In this document: piece by piece, positions 47,885 through 60,551 of the stretch | Position numbering within the stretch: position 1 is the first letter of the stretch | Layout: each line of letters starts with the position of its first letter | Source of the DNA: Bromus sterilis | Taxonomy: Eukaryota; Streptophyta; Magnoliopsida; Poales; Poaceae | Direction of reading: 5' to 3' | Length of the DNA stretch: 64,000 nt | Assembly: GCA_950022295.1 (NCBI GenBank) | Contig: OX465598.1 | Span: forward strand, 343,617,324 to 343,681,323 | Translations under genes and position numbers: made by a program | Notes under the pieces: model-generated | Databases searched by the model: none | What the model was told of the DNA's origin: nothing | Seen by the model: the letters and a program-made list of their open reading frames with translations, nothing else

Positions 47885-50800
47885 ATGTCAGGTGGAACTC
47901 GTAGTGCTGTTCTTCGGAATCGAGACCGTGATCGGAATCGAAATGATGATGAACCTCCACCACCGCCTTCTGCGGCGGAAATCATGATGGAAGCTGAGCG
48001 GAATAGACGTGATCAAACACGCCTTCTGGAGCTCATCGAGCAGAATACCGCCCACCATCGTAATGTGGTGGTCAGCATTCAGGAATTCATCTTCCTCAAG
48101 CCACCGGTATTCCGATGTTCCTCTGAGCCCCTCGAAGCTGATGATTGGCTCCGTTCCATCGAGCGTAAGCTTGATACAGCACATGTTGCTCCCGATGACC
48201 GAGTTATTTTCGCGGTATACTTCTTGGAAGGTGCTGATCTTCAGTGGTGGGAGAACTATGTTTCAATGCAGCCAGATGGTCACGTAGTGACTTGGCAAGA
48301 GTTCTGTTTTGCCTTTCGAGGGTACCACATTCTGGATGAGTTGATGGAGTGCAAGAAGGAAGAGTTATGCAATCTAAATCAAGGAGAGATGTCCATTCAT
48401 GAGTATGTGAGGGAGTTCAACCGTCTTGCTCGTTATGCCCAAGATGAGATCACCACCGATGCCAGAAAGCAGGCAAGGTTCCACAAGGGACTTAGCCCCA
48501 TCCTTCGTCATGATCTCAACCTCCTTGAGTTTGCCACCTTTGAGGATTTAGTCAACAGATCCTTCAGAGCTGAGCATGGCAATGAAGTTTTTGAGAAGTC
48601 TCGCAAGCATGCTCTTGAGCTTGCCCCTTCTTCCAGTTCACGCCCTCAGAAGCGCATGATCTGGATTCCTAACAGTTTGATCCACCAAAACAACCCACCG
48701 AGGCCATCCCTTGTGCCGCCTCGTCCACCAGCTCCACCAAACAACCCAGCTCCCCGCACTATCTTTGGAGCTTGCTTTATATGTGGCCAGCCTGGTCATT
48801 ATTCTCGTGAGTGCCCCGTCAATCAGAATGCTCCACCCCATGCCAAAGGGAACCCCACTGTTCGTGCCAAACCACCCCCGAAGGTTCCCACCGCCAAGCC
48901 TTTCACTTCCAAAAATCTTGGACGTGTGAACCAAATCTCAGCTGAGGAAACTGATGGTACTTCTGACGTCATTCTTGGTACGCTCCCAGTCAATTTTGTC
49001 CCCACTTCTGTTCTTTTTGATCCAGGAGCATCTCACTCATTCATGTCGGAGAGTTATGCACTTCGGCATGATGTATCCTTTGAAGAAATGTTCACCCCTA
49101 TGATCATTCAAACTCCTGGTTCCAAGTGGCAAACTAATAGAGTAAGCCATGGTAATCAAATTGCAATTGAGGGTTTAGTATTCCTTGCTTCACTCATAGC
49201 CCTCAAGTCTTCAGACATTGATGTCATCCTTGGTATGGATTGGTTATCAAGACAACATGCTTTTCTTGATTGTAAAGCCAAGTCAGTTAGACTTACACAC
49301 CCTTCAGGCCAGACAATAGATTACTCCTCACCAAGAACAAGAACCCAGGTGCATTCTTTGAATGTGCTTCCCCTTCCCGACCTTGAAGATATTTCGGTGG
49401 TTCGTGACTTCCCGGATGTCTTTCTTGAAGGTGCTGCCGGGCATGCCACCCGACAGATGTGTAGAATTCATTGTAGATCTTGCCCTAGGAACCGCACCAA
49501 TTTCCAGACGCCCATACAAAATGGCCCCACGTGAGTTAGCTGAGCTTAAAACCCAACTAGAAGCTTTGTTGGCAAAAGGCTTCATCCGCCCTAGCTCATC
49601 GCCATGGGGTTGCCCCGTTCTGTTCGTAACGAAGAAAGATGGAACAGAAAGGATGTGCGTAGACTATTGCCTGCTAAATCTAGCGACGATAAAGAACAAG
49701 TACCCACTGCCCAGGATCAATGATCTTTATGATCAACTTGCTGGATCCTCTGTCTTCTCCAAGATGGATTTGAGATTAGGTTATCATCAAATCAAAATCC
49801 GAAACGAGGACATTCCAAAAACGGCTTTCACTACTCGTTATGGTCTTTACGAGTACACCGTCATGTCCTTTGGTTTGACCAATTCCCCCGCCACTTTCTC
49901 ACGCATGATGAATTCGATCTTCATGGAGTACCTAGATAAATTTGTTGTAGTTTATCTCGATGACATTCTCATCTACTCGAAGAACGAAGAAGAACATGCC
50001 AAACACCTAAGGCTGGTATTGATGAAACTTAGAGAGCATCGCCTGTATGCTAAATTCTCCAAGTGTGAATTTTGGCTACCAGAAGTGACCTACTTAGGCC
50101 ACGTGATTTCTGCAAAAGGCATTGCTGTGAATCCCGAGAGAGTTCAGGCCTTCCTTGACTGGACTCCACCTGAATCAGTTAAGCAAGTTAGGAGTTTTCT
50201 TGGCCTAGCCAGCTATTGCCGTCGCTTCGTCGAGAACTTTTCTAAAGTTGCAAAGCCTCTAACTGAACTCCTCAAGAAAGATAAGAAATTCCTATGGACT
50301 CCCAAGTGCGAGGAAAGCTTTCAAGAGCTAAAAATAAGATTGACTTCTGCACCCGTACTTGCGCCTCCAGACACAAAAAAGGATTTCGAGATCTTTTGTG
50401 ACGCATCACGGCAAGGGTTAGGATGCATACTTATGCAAGATAGACATGTGCTAGCTTATGCTTCACGCCAGTTGCGGCCACATGAAGAGAACTATCCTAC
50501 CCATGACCTTGAACTCGCTGCCGTAGTTCATGCCCTGACAACTTGGCGACATTACCTCCTTGGTAATCGTTGTGAGATCTATTCCGACCACCAAAGCCTC
50601 AAATATATTTTCACCCAGCCAGATCTTAATCTCAGGAAAAGACGCTGGATTGAGTTGATAAAAGATTATGACTTAGGAATTTCTTACACCCCAGGAAAAT
50701 CCAATGTCATGGCTGATGCACTAAGTCGTAAGTCGTATTGTAACAACCTCATGTTACAACAGTATCAACCACTTCTCCATGAGGAATTTCGAAAGCTCAA

Positions 50801-52435
50801 TCTCGAGATTGTTCCTCGTGGATCTCTTTTCAACTTGGTGGCGAAACTAACCCTTGAGGATCAAATCATAGTTGCCCAAAGGCGTGCACGAGGTGTTCGC
50901 CGGATCAAGGAGAACATTGCTAGCGGAGTGGCTAAATGTTTCTCCACAGATAGTAAAGGAACGGTATTCTTTGGAAATCGTTTGGTAGTACCTAAGAATA
51001 GGGAACTAAGGCAAGTCATCCTCAAAGAAGCCCATGACACACCCCTCTCGATTCATCCCGGTAGCACAAAAATGTACCGAGATCTACGCCAGAGATTTTG
51101 GTGGACTAGGCTGAAAATAGACATTTCTCGATTTGTTGCCAAATGTGATGTTTGTCGTCGCATTAAGGCAGAACACCAAAGACCTGATGGTACACTTCAA
51201 CCTTTGCCTATTCCAGAGTGGAAATGGGACAAAGTCGGTATGGACTTCATCACCGGCTTTCCAAAAACCAGAAAGTAAATGATGCCATCTTCGTTGTCAT
51301 AGATAGGCTATCCAAAGTTGCTCACTTCCTGCCCGTTCGCGAGTCTATAACTGCTAGCCAGTTAGCGGACTTGTACGTCTCTAGAATTGTATCCCTTCAC
51401 GGTGTTCCTTTGGAAATCAATTCTGATCGCGGTAGCCTTTTCACCTCTAGATTTTGGGGAAGATTTCAGAATGATATGGGAACTCATCTCTCCTTTAGTA
51501 CAGCTTTCCATCCTCAATCTAGCGGTCAAGTCGAAAGGGTTAACCAAATTCTTGAAGACATGCTCAGAGCTTGTGTTATATCTTTCGGAAAGAATTGGGA
51601 GAAATCTCTTCCATTCGCAGAATTTGCTTATAACAATAGTTTCCAATCTAGTCTGAACATGGCTCCTTTTGAACTCCTTTATGAACGACGATGTCGAACA
51701 CCCCTAAACTGGTCAGAAACCGGTGAAAGACAATTCTTTGGACCGGATATGATCATGGAAGCAGAAGAGCAAGTTCGCATTGTTCGTGGTCAATTGAAAG
51801 ACGCCCAGTCTCGTTAGAAAAGCTACTATGATCGTCATCATAGGCAAGAGAGCTACAATCTGGACGAGAAGGCTTACCTTCGGGTTACTCCTCTGAAGGG
51901 AACCCAAAGATTCGGTATCAAAGGCAAATTGGCCCCACGTTACATCGGACCTTTCCGCATTCTTGCTAAACATGGAGAAGTTGCCTACCAACTTGAACTA
52001 CCCCCGCACCTTTCCCGAGTACATGATGTATTCCATGTGTCACAACTCAGGCGTTGCTTCAAGGACCCCATCCGCGAAGTCGACCATGAAACGCTTGATC
52101 TACAAGATGACCTTTCTTATCGAGAATACCCTGTTCGTGTTCTTGATTCAGCAGAGCGTGTCACTCACCGAAAGAAGATCAAGTTTCTAAAAGTTCAGTG
52201 GCCACACCACTCTGAGAGAGAAGCCACGTGGGAAAGAGAAGACCGTCTCCGTGCCGAGTACCCCTCCTTCCTCCCACAGACTTCTAAATCTCGGGACGAG
52301 ATTCTTTTGAGTGGGGGCGAGTTGTCACAACCCCAAGTTAGGTATGTGCTAGGATCAAGTGCTCCTTTGCATTCATGTAAAAATTTCAAAAAGAAATTGA
52401 AATGGGAGAAGGAACCCCCCCCCCAGATGAATTAA
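47885..52435 (+). pseudogene. Gypsy A Gag-Pol polyprotein, two frameshifts and one nonsense codon
   Basis: In order: retrotransposon Gag (LQWWENYVSMQPDG, EYVREFNRLARYA), CCHC knuckle CFICGQPGHYSREC (about 48770), aspartic protease LFDPGASHSF (about 49015, with Pro where Ser or Thr is usual), RT with YLDD at 49953-49964, RNase H ([10 protein letters not shown]), integrase HHCC (about 51025-51160) and core (INSDRGSLFTSRFW, QSSGQVERVN), then a chromodomain-like tail (VQWPHHSEREATWE). The first frameshift, near 49420-49440, shifts DVFLEG to LPGMPPDR. The second, near 51274-51280, follows GFPKTRK. TAG at 51815-51817 sits where Gln is expected after AQSR. The open frame then runs into the 3' LTR and stops at 52435. 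Confidence 0.9.
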
Positions 52436-55400
52436 TTCAAAAGGCCAGAAATAAATCTTCTCCAAAAATTCCTTTTGTATTTTTGAAAAGTCCCATAAAT
52501 GTGTGGGATCACATATAAAATGATGTGGTAGCAATCCCATGCTCATGGATTTTTCAAATATTCAAACAGGAGCATGGATTTAAATTTAAACCCCTGTTTG
52601 AATTAAAGTTCAAATAATTTAAATTTTAAAAGTGCTCAAATTTTATAAGTGGCTAGCTCCATATTTTATGAGGCCACATAAAAATTTGGGGCATTTAATA
52701 AAATGCCTAGGTATTTTTATATAGGCAGAACAAATAGAACAGATTTAAATAAAAAGAAAAGAGCAGAGAACCACTTACCTCACGCCCTGGGCGAAGCCCA
52801 CCTTTCCCAGCCGGCCCAGCCCACCAGGGGGGGCAGGCTCGTCTTCTTCCTCCTGCCAGGAGGACTCCTCCGACGGCGGCGACGTGCACGTCTCTGTGCC
52901 ACGTCCTGCTTTCCCTCCCCCGTGCTTATCCCTGCGTCTGGAGTCGTCTTGAGGCCGTCCTCATCCTTTCCCCCTGGAGCCGTCTCCCTCTTCTTCTTCT
53001 TTCTTCGTCACCTCGAAAGAACCGGACCGCAGCCGGAGCACCGACGAGAGTTAGCGCGGCCACCGTGCCCCGTTTGATGCAGCGAGCTGTCTAGGAGGCT
53101 CCCCGGCGACGACCACTTCGCGAGGCGCCATCAATTTGTCCCGAGAGGCAACGGAGGCGACGACATCTTCGACGAGCCGTCGCGGCAGCCGAGGACTCCG
53201 GCGACAAATCGAGCTCCGTCCGCTCCTTCTCCGGCTTCCCCAAGCTCACCACTGCATCCCTCGTGAGCCGCTCGTCGATTTCCCTCTCTCTGCACCCCTC
53301 CCCGTTCTCTATGTCGCCGATTTGCCATGAACAGAGCCACGGCCTGCCGCCGAGCTCGATGCCGGCGTGGCCTGGGGCCTCTCGTCGATGCCTAGGTGGC
53401 ACCAGTGGGTGCGGGCGAGCGAGAGGATCCCCCCGGTGCTCTCCATTGTCCTCCCCGTGGCCCCTAGCCGATTCCGGCGAGGGCGCCGCCGTGGCCAGGC
53501 CACCGGCGTCAAGCCGGCGCCATTAGAACCCTAACCCGAGCCTAACCCCCCACTAATCACCCCCATAGCCTATGACAGTGGGCCCCAGCCCACTAAACTA
53601 ACCCCTGTGCTAATCTAACCACAGGAATTAAGCCCCTCTCAATGACAGGAGGGCCCCACTGGCAGGGTTGACTGGTCAGCCCCCCCCCCCCCACGTCATG
53701 TATACGTGGTGCTGACGCAGTAAATCGATAAACGATTTAATAATAATCCAGAAAAGGCAGAAAAGACTTTAAACTTCAAAAATTCATAGAAAATTCATTT
53801 TAACTCCAAATTGGACAAATAATATGTCTAAAATTATCAGAAAAATACAAGGATTATGAATATGGACTTTGTTTGTATGTTTGGCCAATTTAAATTGTGT
53901 GAACAGTGGCAAACATCCATATGGCTTTAATTTGAATTCAAATTTGGAGTGAATTTGCAAATGATTTTGCAACACACTTCTTTTAGATGGATTCATCCAC
54001 ACATCAGAGGCTTTACCTCACCTTTAAAACATCACTTCATGCTCATACTTTTCAAATAAACATTCATGCATTCAAATGCATTTGAAATTCATCGATAAAT
54101 CAAATGGAGTTTGAATTTGCAATTCAATTGCAATATACTCCTTTTAAATGGAATTGTCCACACAATGCAACCATGAACATCACCATTACAATCTTATTCA
54201 TGTGATTGTGCATTGTACATTATGTTGATCCTATGATTGTCATGTTGCTGATAGAAGTGGAGCCGGAACCCGAGATCACCCCCTTCGTTGAAGACCCCGT
54301 GACTGAACCTCGTCAGCAAGGCAAGCAACCCCCCATTGATCATGTCTATAAAATCCCAATTCCCTCTCAGTCTCGCTTATGCATGTTTAGGAGATCACCT
54401 TGTATCGATTCTACCGCATAGTTGAACCCATATCCGATGCATGACCTATCATCTTGTCACAGTAGTAAGCAAACCACAATCCTAGCTGACATAGGAGTTG
54501 ATTCATATCATGTGACCCCTGCAACTGTTACTGCTTATTGCATGCTTAGTGGTACAATGAGGTTGCTTTTGATGTGAGTCGGGATGATGGTGAACATGGT
54601 GTTGATGAAAGTGAAACTGTGTTGGTGAATCTACCCTAATACAAGGTGAACGATGAGAGGTTGTGTAGGAGTACACAGTGGGTTGTCTCGTTGAACACCG
54701 CCTTAAGGCCGAGTTCTTGTGTGGTGATCCAAGAAGAAGAGTACAACCACACATTGGGCTCACTGACCCCTCTCATCCTAGTACCTCATCCCGTTCGAAA
54801 CCCAGAAGTCGCAGTAGTTAGGAGTTCTGGTAGGGCTGTGGCACGGTCTGCGAAGTGGATGAACGGCTTTTCAAGACCGGCTTGGGACCCTGCACACATC
54901 GTTTGAGGTTGTACTGGAACCTCGGCCGGACTTCCATACGGATCCCCCTCAGATAGGCGACTCTCTAGACTAGAACGGAGCTGTGGGCGAAGTGTTGTGG
55001 TGAACATCCTCGTCGACACCCCTTGAATGGTGTCGAGGCCAAAGGCGGTAACTGATGGTCATGTGTGTGTAGTAGTACACCCCTGCAGGGTTAACAAAAC
55101 TATTTGAATAGCCACGTCCGCGGTTAAGGACTGCTTGGAAAGCTTAGCTTGATTATTAGACAACTTGAACTGGATACTTCTAAAACTCGCAAGATAAGCG
55201 TGAGTGCTATGGTGTGCTCCTCGTGGGGAAGTCGAGGAAGTAACCATAGTGGTGTATTGGTTGGAGATGTAGTGGACTCGTGTACGCTTCTTACCTCAAG
55301 TCTGGTACTCGTAGTTCAAGACTAGCCAAGTCAAAGCTGGCACTTCTGCAAGTGAAACCCCACCTCCCTTTACCTTGATACATGTGCATGAGTAGTATAG

Positions 55401-56253
55401 TTCCTACGTAAGTCTTGCTGAGTACGACTTTGTACTCACGTTTGCTTATTCTATGTTTTAGATGAACCCACCTACCTGATGGTGGCTTCTACCCGAAGCT
55501 CGAAGAATGAAGACTCAGACCAAGACCAAGCTAGTGTAGTCCCAGTCAGACGACTGGTTCCCTCGTGGAGGGCTTGTGTTTAAATAAGGCTTCTTAAGCC
55601 ATTTGTTAAACTTGTCTGTACTCAGACCTACTTTGCTTCCGCTTGTCTATTGTAATGTTGGATCACATGCTTGTGATCTCTGTGTGCACTCTGTAAGAGT
55701 TATCAATAAAGTTGTATACTTTGTAGAGAATTGCAATGATACCTGCTGTTCATACAGGACATGTGTGCTGCGTGTATGATTATAACATGCATGTCTTTGT
55801 ATGGGTTTTCGAGACCTTAGTTGTGATCTGGCTGGCGGTCTTTTATACACCAAGTGGCCCTTAGATGTGCGCAGCTTGGGGCATCGTGATGCGATTGTTC
55901 GAGACCCTGTCTCGTGCACACTTTGATGTATGATCGAGCCCGCCCTAGACCCCGACTAAGTGATCGGGCTGGAGTAAGTCTATGTAAGAGTTATGAGATA
56001 GTCGATAGTATGGTTGAGGCGACTTGTCTGTGAATATGGGAGTTCATCACCCATATCATTTAGACTTGTGTGCGGACGATGAGGACCCATCTCAGTTGAT
56101 CATCCGGCCTGGATGGGATGCCCCTCACGTACGATGCTTTCCGAGAACGTTCTATGCTTGGCCTTGTCTGCTTAGACAAGTGGGTACGGTTCTCGGCTCT
56201 CCATATGACTATGTCGTAGTGGGACTTGCATACGCTAACCCCGGGTCCCGACA
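52323..56253 (+). repeat. 3' LTR of Gypsy A
   Basis: It is preceded by the polypurine tract gagtgggggcgag (about 52308-52320). It is 3,931 bp and near-identical to the 5' LTR, with an insertion of about a dozen bases near 52930 relative to it (ctgcgtctggagt). aataaa lies at 55705. It ends CCCGACA at 56253. Confidence 0.95.
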
Positions 56254-57232
56254 TCAATGGCTCTTTCTATTTAACTCTCATTTGTCCTCTTTGGGATCTT
56301 TTATTGTGTCCACTTTGGGATCTTTTCCTCACTTAAGGGCAACACTCTATTTTACAAGAAGGTAAAGGAGATCTGTCACACTTTACAAGGTACTCAAAAT
56401 CATAAAGAAGAAGTAACTAACATGATGTATGCAATGTATGTCGTTGCCAGTGTAGAAGGAACATGTATGACATGAAGATCAAGTCATGAAGAGGTGGATG
56501 TTGCATGGCAATATATCTCGGCAAGGCTATGGAAATGCCTTGATAGGTAGGTATGCTGGCTGTTTTGAGAAAATATATAAGGAGGCTTATGATGACAGAG
56601 CGTATCATGCCAAGGGTTTGGATGTACCGGCGAAGGTGGACACCAACTCTCGGAGTGAGAAGAAGGCAATGCACGGCACGGGAGAGGCTAGCAAAATATG
56701 GGAAGGTGGAAGTGTCAACTTTCAATACTTACATTAGTCCGAAGAACTCATGCACTTTTTATCGGTAACTCTCAATCTAATAAGGAGGTTCACAAAGAGA
56801 CAAGTACCCCGAGGAGGAGTGCATGGGGGTTTGGTTATCCTTGCGCATCCTCGACTCATGGTACGTGAGTGTTCTCTGATATTCGATCCCTCCAAAGATT
56901 AGTGATCCATCTAGTAGCTAGAGTTCTCAACTAGTTTTGTAGGTTTTCAAAATACACACGGATTGCCCAAAATACGACACCTATCACTAATAGGCTAGAG
57001 CTCTTGACACCAAAAGTTCAAACATTACTCACATCAATACCTCAAAACTATTGCAAGTTACTACTAGAATTAAATAGCAACCTCAATTACCTACTTTCAA
57101 GACAAGGCACAACTCAGTGCAACAACCAACTCTCTTTAACAAGATAAACATGAAAACTAAAAAGAGTTCCAGCAACAAACTAAACAAAAGCCAAGGCTCT
57201 TGCTAAAGACAAACTAAGACTAAAACTAAACA
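56254..57232 (-). other. Internal region of the family B element, right part, non-coding
   Basis: It resumes at the second tcaat copy and ends at the truncated 5' LTR. A-rich text such as aaactaaaaagagttcc and ctaagactaaaactaaac lies at its right end. No frame, primer-binding site or other signal was found. Confidence 0.65.
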
Positions 57233-57870
57233 GGTCTAAACCATGAAGAACAAAGAGGGGAGGAGAACATCACATAGCTACTGATCACGGACCCATGGTC
57301 CAAGGGAAACTACTCACGAGACATCCGGGAAGCATCCATGGTGGAGAGGAGACTCCCGGAGGTCGGTCCTCCCTCCGGCAGGGTGCCGGGAAGAAGTCTT
57401 CTGGTGCTCCCCATCCCGGAAGCGCGGCGGCGGTGGAACAGAGGCGAGATCGCGAAGTAGGGTTCTGTCTTCGGAGTTTCCCTGTGACGGAGAATAAATA
57501 GGCAAAGGGGGGCAGCCAGAGGTGGACCAGGGGCCCCAGGCGCCCCCCTGGCGCGGCCAGGGGTGGTGCCGCACCGGGTGGCCTCCTGGAACACCCCTGG
57601 CTCCCCTCTGTCCCCACTCGGGCTCTTCGCGAAGCTTCCTGTACGCTGATTTTTCCTGTATTTTTCCCGGAATTTTTCTAGCACTTTTTATATGGGGGAA
57701 AACTGAAATAGAAAAACAGCAGAAAACAGGAACTGGCACTGGGGTGCACTGAGTTAATAGGTTAGTCCAAATATGATCAAAAGTGTATGAAAGTGTATCT
57801 AGATCATAGCAATATCACACAAAACTTGCATGGAGCAAGCAGAAATTATAGATACGTTTTGGACGTATCA
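57233..57870 (-). repeat. Truncated 5' LTR of the family B element
   Basis: It corresponds to the last about 640 plus-strand bases of the LTR at 40993-42632, from aggtctaaaccatgaag to gacgtatca. About 1 kb of LTR is missing at its left side. Confidence 0.85.
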
Positions 57871-58519
57871 CAAGTGACATGGCAGCTCGGGAGCCTTCCG
57901 ATCTGCGATTCGACGGCTCTGGGATGCCCAGGGGCTAGGGTTTCAGATTTTTGGGGGTATATTGGGAAAATTTAGGCAAAGTGGAGCGGGGTGGCTGCAA
58001 TATTTGGCTAGGGAAACCCTAGAAGGGGTGGGAGTGTGGTGGTCTTTATATAGCCCAGGTGGCTGGCAGTTTGCAAAAACATCCCCGGGTTTTCTCTCGC
58101 GCGCGCGGTGTTTACGTTTCTGACCGCTGGGGGTCCGCAGGACCTCCGATTCGGGTAAAAATTTGAACTGCGCGATCAGCGCGTCGAGCCGGCGACGTTC
58201 ACCTAGTGTTGGAACTGTTCCGAGAACACTTTCCGGTGCGCTATAAAAATATCCAGTTTACTTATTAAACGGGGTTTTCGTTCCATTGGCTTCGGCTGGT
58301 CTTGTGCCGGTTTTCGCAATGGTGATCGGGTGAAACCCGGTGTCGCAAAGGTCGAGTGTCTGGGTGGCAAGGGTCGGTCTCCGTCCGGTACGAGATAAGA
58401 GGGGGGAAATAATCGCCGATCAATAAATCGGGGATGCAAACACCGCACACAAATCAGACAATCAAATAATTCACAGCGAAAACAAAAATTTTAATTTTTG
58501 TGAAATCTGGGTTGTTACA

Positions 58520-58839
58520 ATACAACACCACCAAAAAGGGATCTTGTCCCGAGATCCTGGTCGATCCGGGAGAGAGGGAAGGGGGAAAGAAGAGAGTCGA
58601 CGATCTTCAACACTACCAACAAGGGACTTTGCTCCATGTCGAACGACGAACCTCCATCGAGAAACTTTCTGTAGAGATACGACATCGTCGAAAATACGAA
58701 ACCATCGGTGTTAAGAGGAGGAACGACAACGAAAACCAGATCAAGGGATAGTGATTTTCGACGCAAGTCATAAAAACACTGGGCAAAAGGATGGATGGCA
58801 ATGGATGACCCAGATGATACCCAAAATCGGAGAAGCTAA
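58520..58839 (-). pseudogene. 3' end of the Gypsy C polyprotein and polypurine region, fragment
   Basis: Read on the minus strand, the sequence before the C LTR is cgggacaagatccctttttggtggtg, which lines up with the gggacgagattcttttgagtgggggcg at the end of Gypsy A. The short upstream frame (DSLLSPFPLSRIDQD, LGTRSLFGG) resembles the equivalent C-terminus in Gypsy A. It is cut off by Copia copy 2 at 58840. This identifies element C as Gypsy and its LTR as the 3' one. Confidence 0.55.
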
Positions 58840-60551
58840 TGTTGGATATGTGCCCTATAGACAAATTAATAAAGATATTTCTCACATATCCGTTTTTTTC
58901 ATAATACGTTTTATACTGTGCTATAACTGTATTACTTGGAAATACTAATACAGGTGTAGTATAAAACATGGTCCGTAGTTTAACTCGGGTAAACTATCTC
59001 ATTGGGCAATTGATTGATCAAGCTTTCCTGATCATGGCGACACTTAAGTCCATTGAAAATGAGGTCATATCATTAAGGGGAATGATGTGATGGACGTACA
59101 CCCACCTAAAGTATTGCAATGTGATCGAGTCGCATAGTTCAGCGTTGCTATGACTTTGTAACGTATGGCTTAGTCCTTAGACCGTAATGATCATACGTAA
59201 TTACCATCTATGAGGAGACTTTGATTTGTATCCCACCGCCTGACTGAAATATTCTGGCTATAATGGTGCACTTTGGGTATTCCGAAATAGATGGTTGATG
59301 AGTATGTTAATAGATCAGAGCGGGATTTGTCAGTCCTTGTGACAGGACAGGTACTCTGGGCCCACTCGGTGATATTGCATCAACACCTTGCAAGGATGTG
59401 ACTAGGTCACAAGAGATGCAATGATCATGGACGAGAGAAGTTGTTTGTTGTGAACGAGATGTGAACACGGTATGTAGGATACCGATGATCAAACCTCGGA
59501 CAAACAAAGTACCGCAGCACAAAGGGATTACGTCGTATCGTTAACGGTTTCCAAAAGCGATCGAAGTTCATTCGATGGAAGCGCAGGGGCTGTCAAGGAT
59601 TGTAACCAGGTCCAACTGACTAGTCATTGGTCAATGAGAAGAGTCTCGACCATGTCTGCTATTTCCCGGACCGTTAGGGTGTTACACTTAAGGGCAATCG
59701 ATGCATAGGACAGTTACGGGATCAATCGATGAAATAGGAGAAATCACCGGAATAGTTCCGGAGGAGGACGGAATGGTTTCCGGACATTTTGAATAGTTCA
59801 AAATAAAGTTTAATTGTTTTAATAATGTTTTATTATTTAATTATCTGAATTAAATATTTAAAACATATTAAATAAATTAAAAAATGGGAAAAGGCTATAT
59901 GGGCCCATGGGGCCCATTAGGGGAGGAGGGGGTTTCCCCCCTTGGGCTTGGCGCCAAGGGTGGGGCCCATCCCCCCCCTATGGCCGGCGCACTCCCCCCC
60001 CTTGGGAGTTTAGTCCCACATGGGGTAGGGGAGGAGGATCACACCCCCCCTTGGCCTATATAAGGAGGGGTAGTCCCCCCCTTTTTCCAACACACCAATA
60101 TCTCCTTCTTCCTCCTTCTCCTTCCCGAAAGTGGACTCCCCTTGTTTGGAGTCTGCACCAGGATTGGAGTTCTCCACCATAAGGCAGGCCGTCGCTCTGC
60201 TGGAGTCGGGATCCGTAGCCGTCTTTCTTCCGCTGCTCGCCTGGTTCGGGGCCCGGGAGGAACATCTATTGTACCGTACGTGTATAATCTCTTCGAGGCA
60301 CTACACCTGTGGTGCTACTTCGTTGCTGGAGGTTTACCGGGAGTCATCCTCGCCGGTGGTGGTCTTCTACACGACAGGGAGGTCGTAGTTCTGAGTCTAC
60401 GCCAACCACGTTCGCAAGAACGTTTCCCTCTTTCGGTCTTCAAAGGTATGAACACCGATAACCTCCGTTACTTTACATCGCCATAGCATAGATCTTGGGT
60501 TCGGGTACCGTAGGTATGAAAATTTTGTGTTTTCTGTCCCGTATCCCAACA
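58840..60551 (+). repeat. 5' LTR of Copia copy 2
   Basis: TGTTGGATATGTGCC..GTATCCCAACA. It has the same ctatataagg TATA box (about 60056) and upstream gtcccacat (about 60012) as copy 1. The primer-binding site TGGTATCATGAGC follows at 60553. Confidence 0.95.

Larger units (their letters stand above)
43500..56253 (+). mobile_element. Complete Gypsy-type LTR retrotransposon, family A
   Basis: It comprises a 5' LTR 43500-47419, primer-binding site 47424-47435, gag-pol 47885-52320, polypurine tract and 3' LTR 52323-56253. The TSD tcaat is exact at 43495-43499 and 56254-56258. The domain order RT-RNase H-integrase is that of Gypsy, and a chromodomain-like C-terminus suggests a chromovirus. Over the first about 250 bases the LTRs show four substitutions and a C-run length change (7 against 10), so it looks younger than Copia copy 1. 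It is broken by two frameshifts and a stop. Confidence 0.95.
40993..57870 (-). mobile_element. Non-autonomous LTR retrotransposon, family B, minus strand, carrying Gypsy A
   Basis: The 3' LTR is 40993-42632 (TGATGTGCGAGG..GACGTATCA, about 1,640 bp). Its polypurine-like tract sits just right of it (plus strand acatccccaagctt). The internal region (42633-43499 and 56259-57232, about 1.85 kb) has no coding sequence. The 5' LTR survives only as 57233-57870, the first about 638 bases on the minus strand; the rest and any primer-binding site are deleted. The flanking TSD is caggt (40988-40992) against caagt (57871-57875), one mismatch. It must have relied on enzymes of another element. Confidence 0.8.
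23252..58519 (-). mobile_element. Gypsy element C: 3' LTR on the minus strand, split into four pieces by nested insertions
   Basis: The LTR runs on the minus strand from TGTAACAACCCAG (58519) to ..CGGGTCTTACA (23252). Its pieces are 58519-57876, 40992-38592, 30151-29604 and 24041-23252, about 4.38 kb in total. They were joined using the TSDs of the insertions between them. The internal order (GC-rich leader-like part, AT-rich part, then a CTGTACTCAGACAT block and the end) matches Gypsy LTR A. Immediately right of 58519 lies the 3' end of a Gypsy polyprotein, so this is a 3' LTR. The left TSD copy would be cgcag (23247-23251). Confidence 0.75.
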
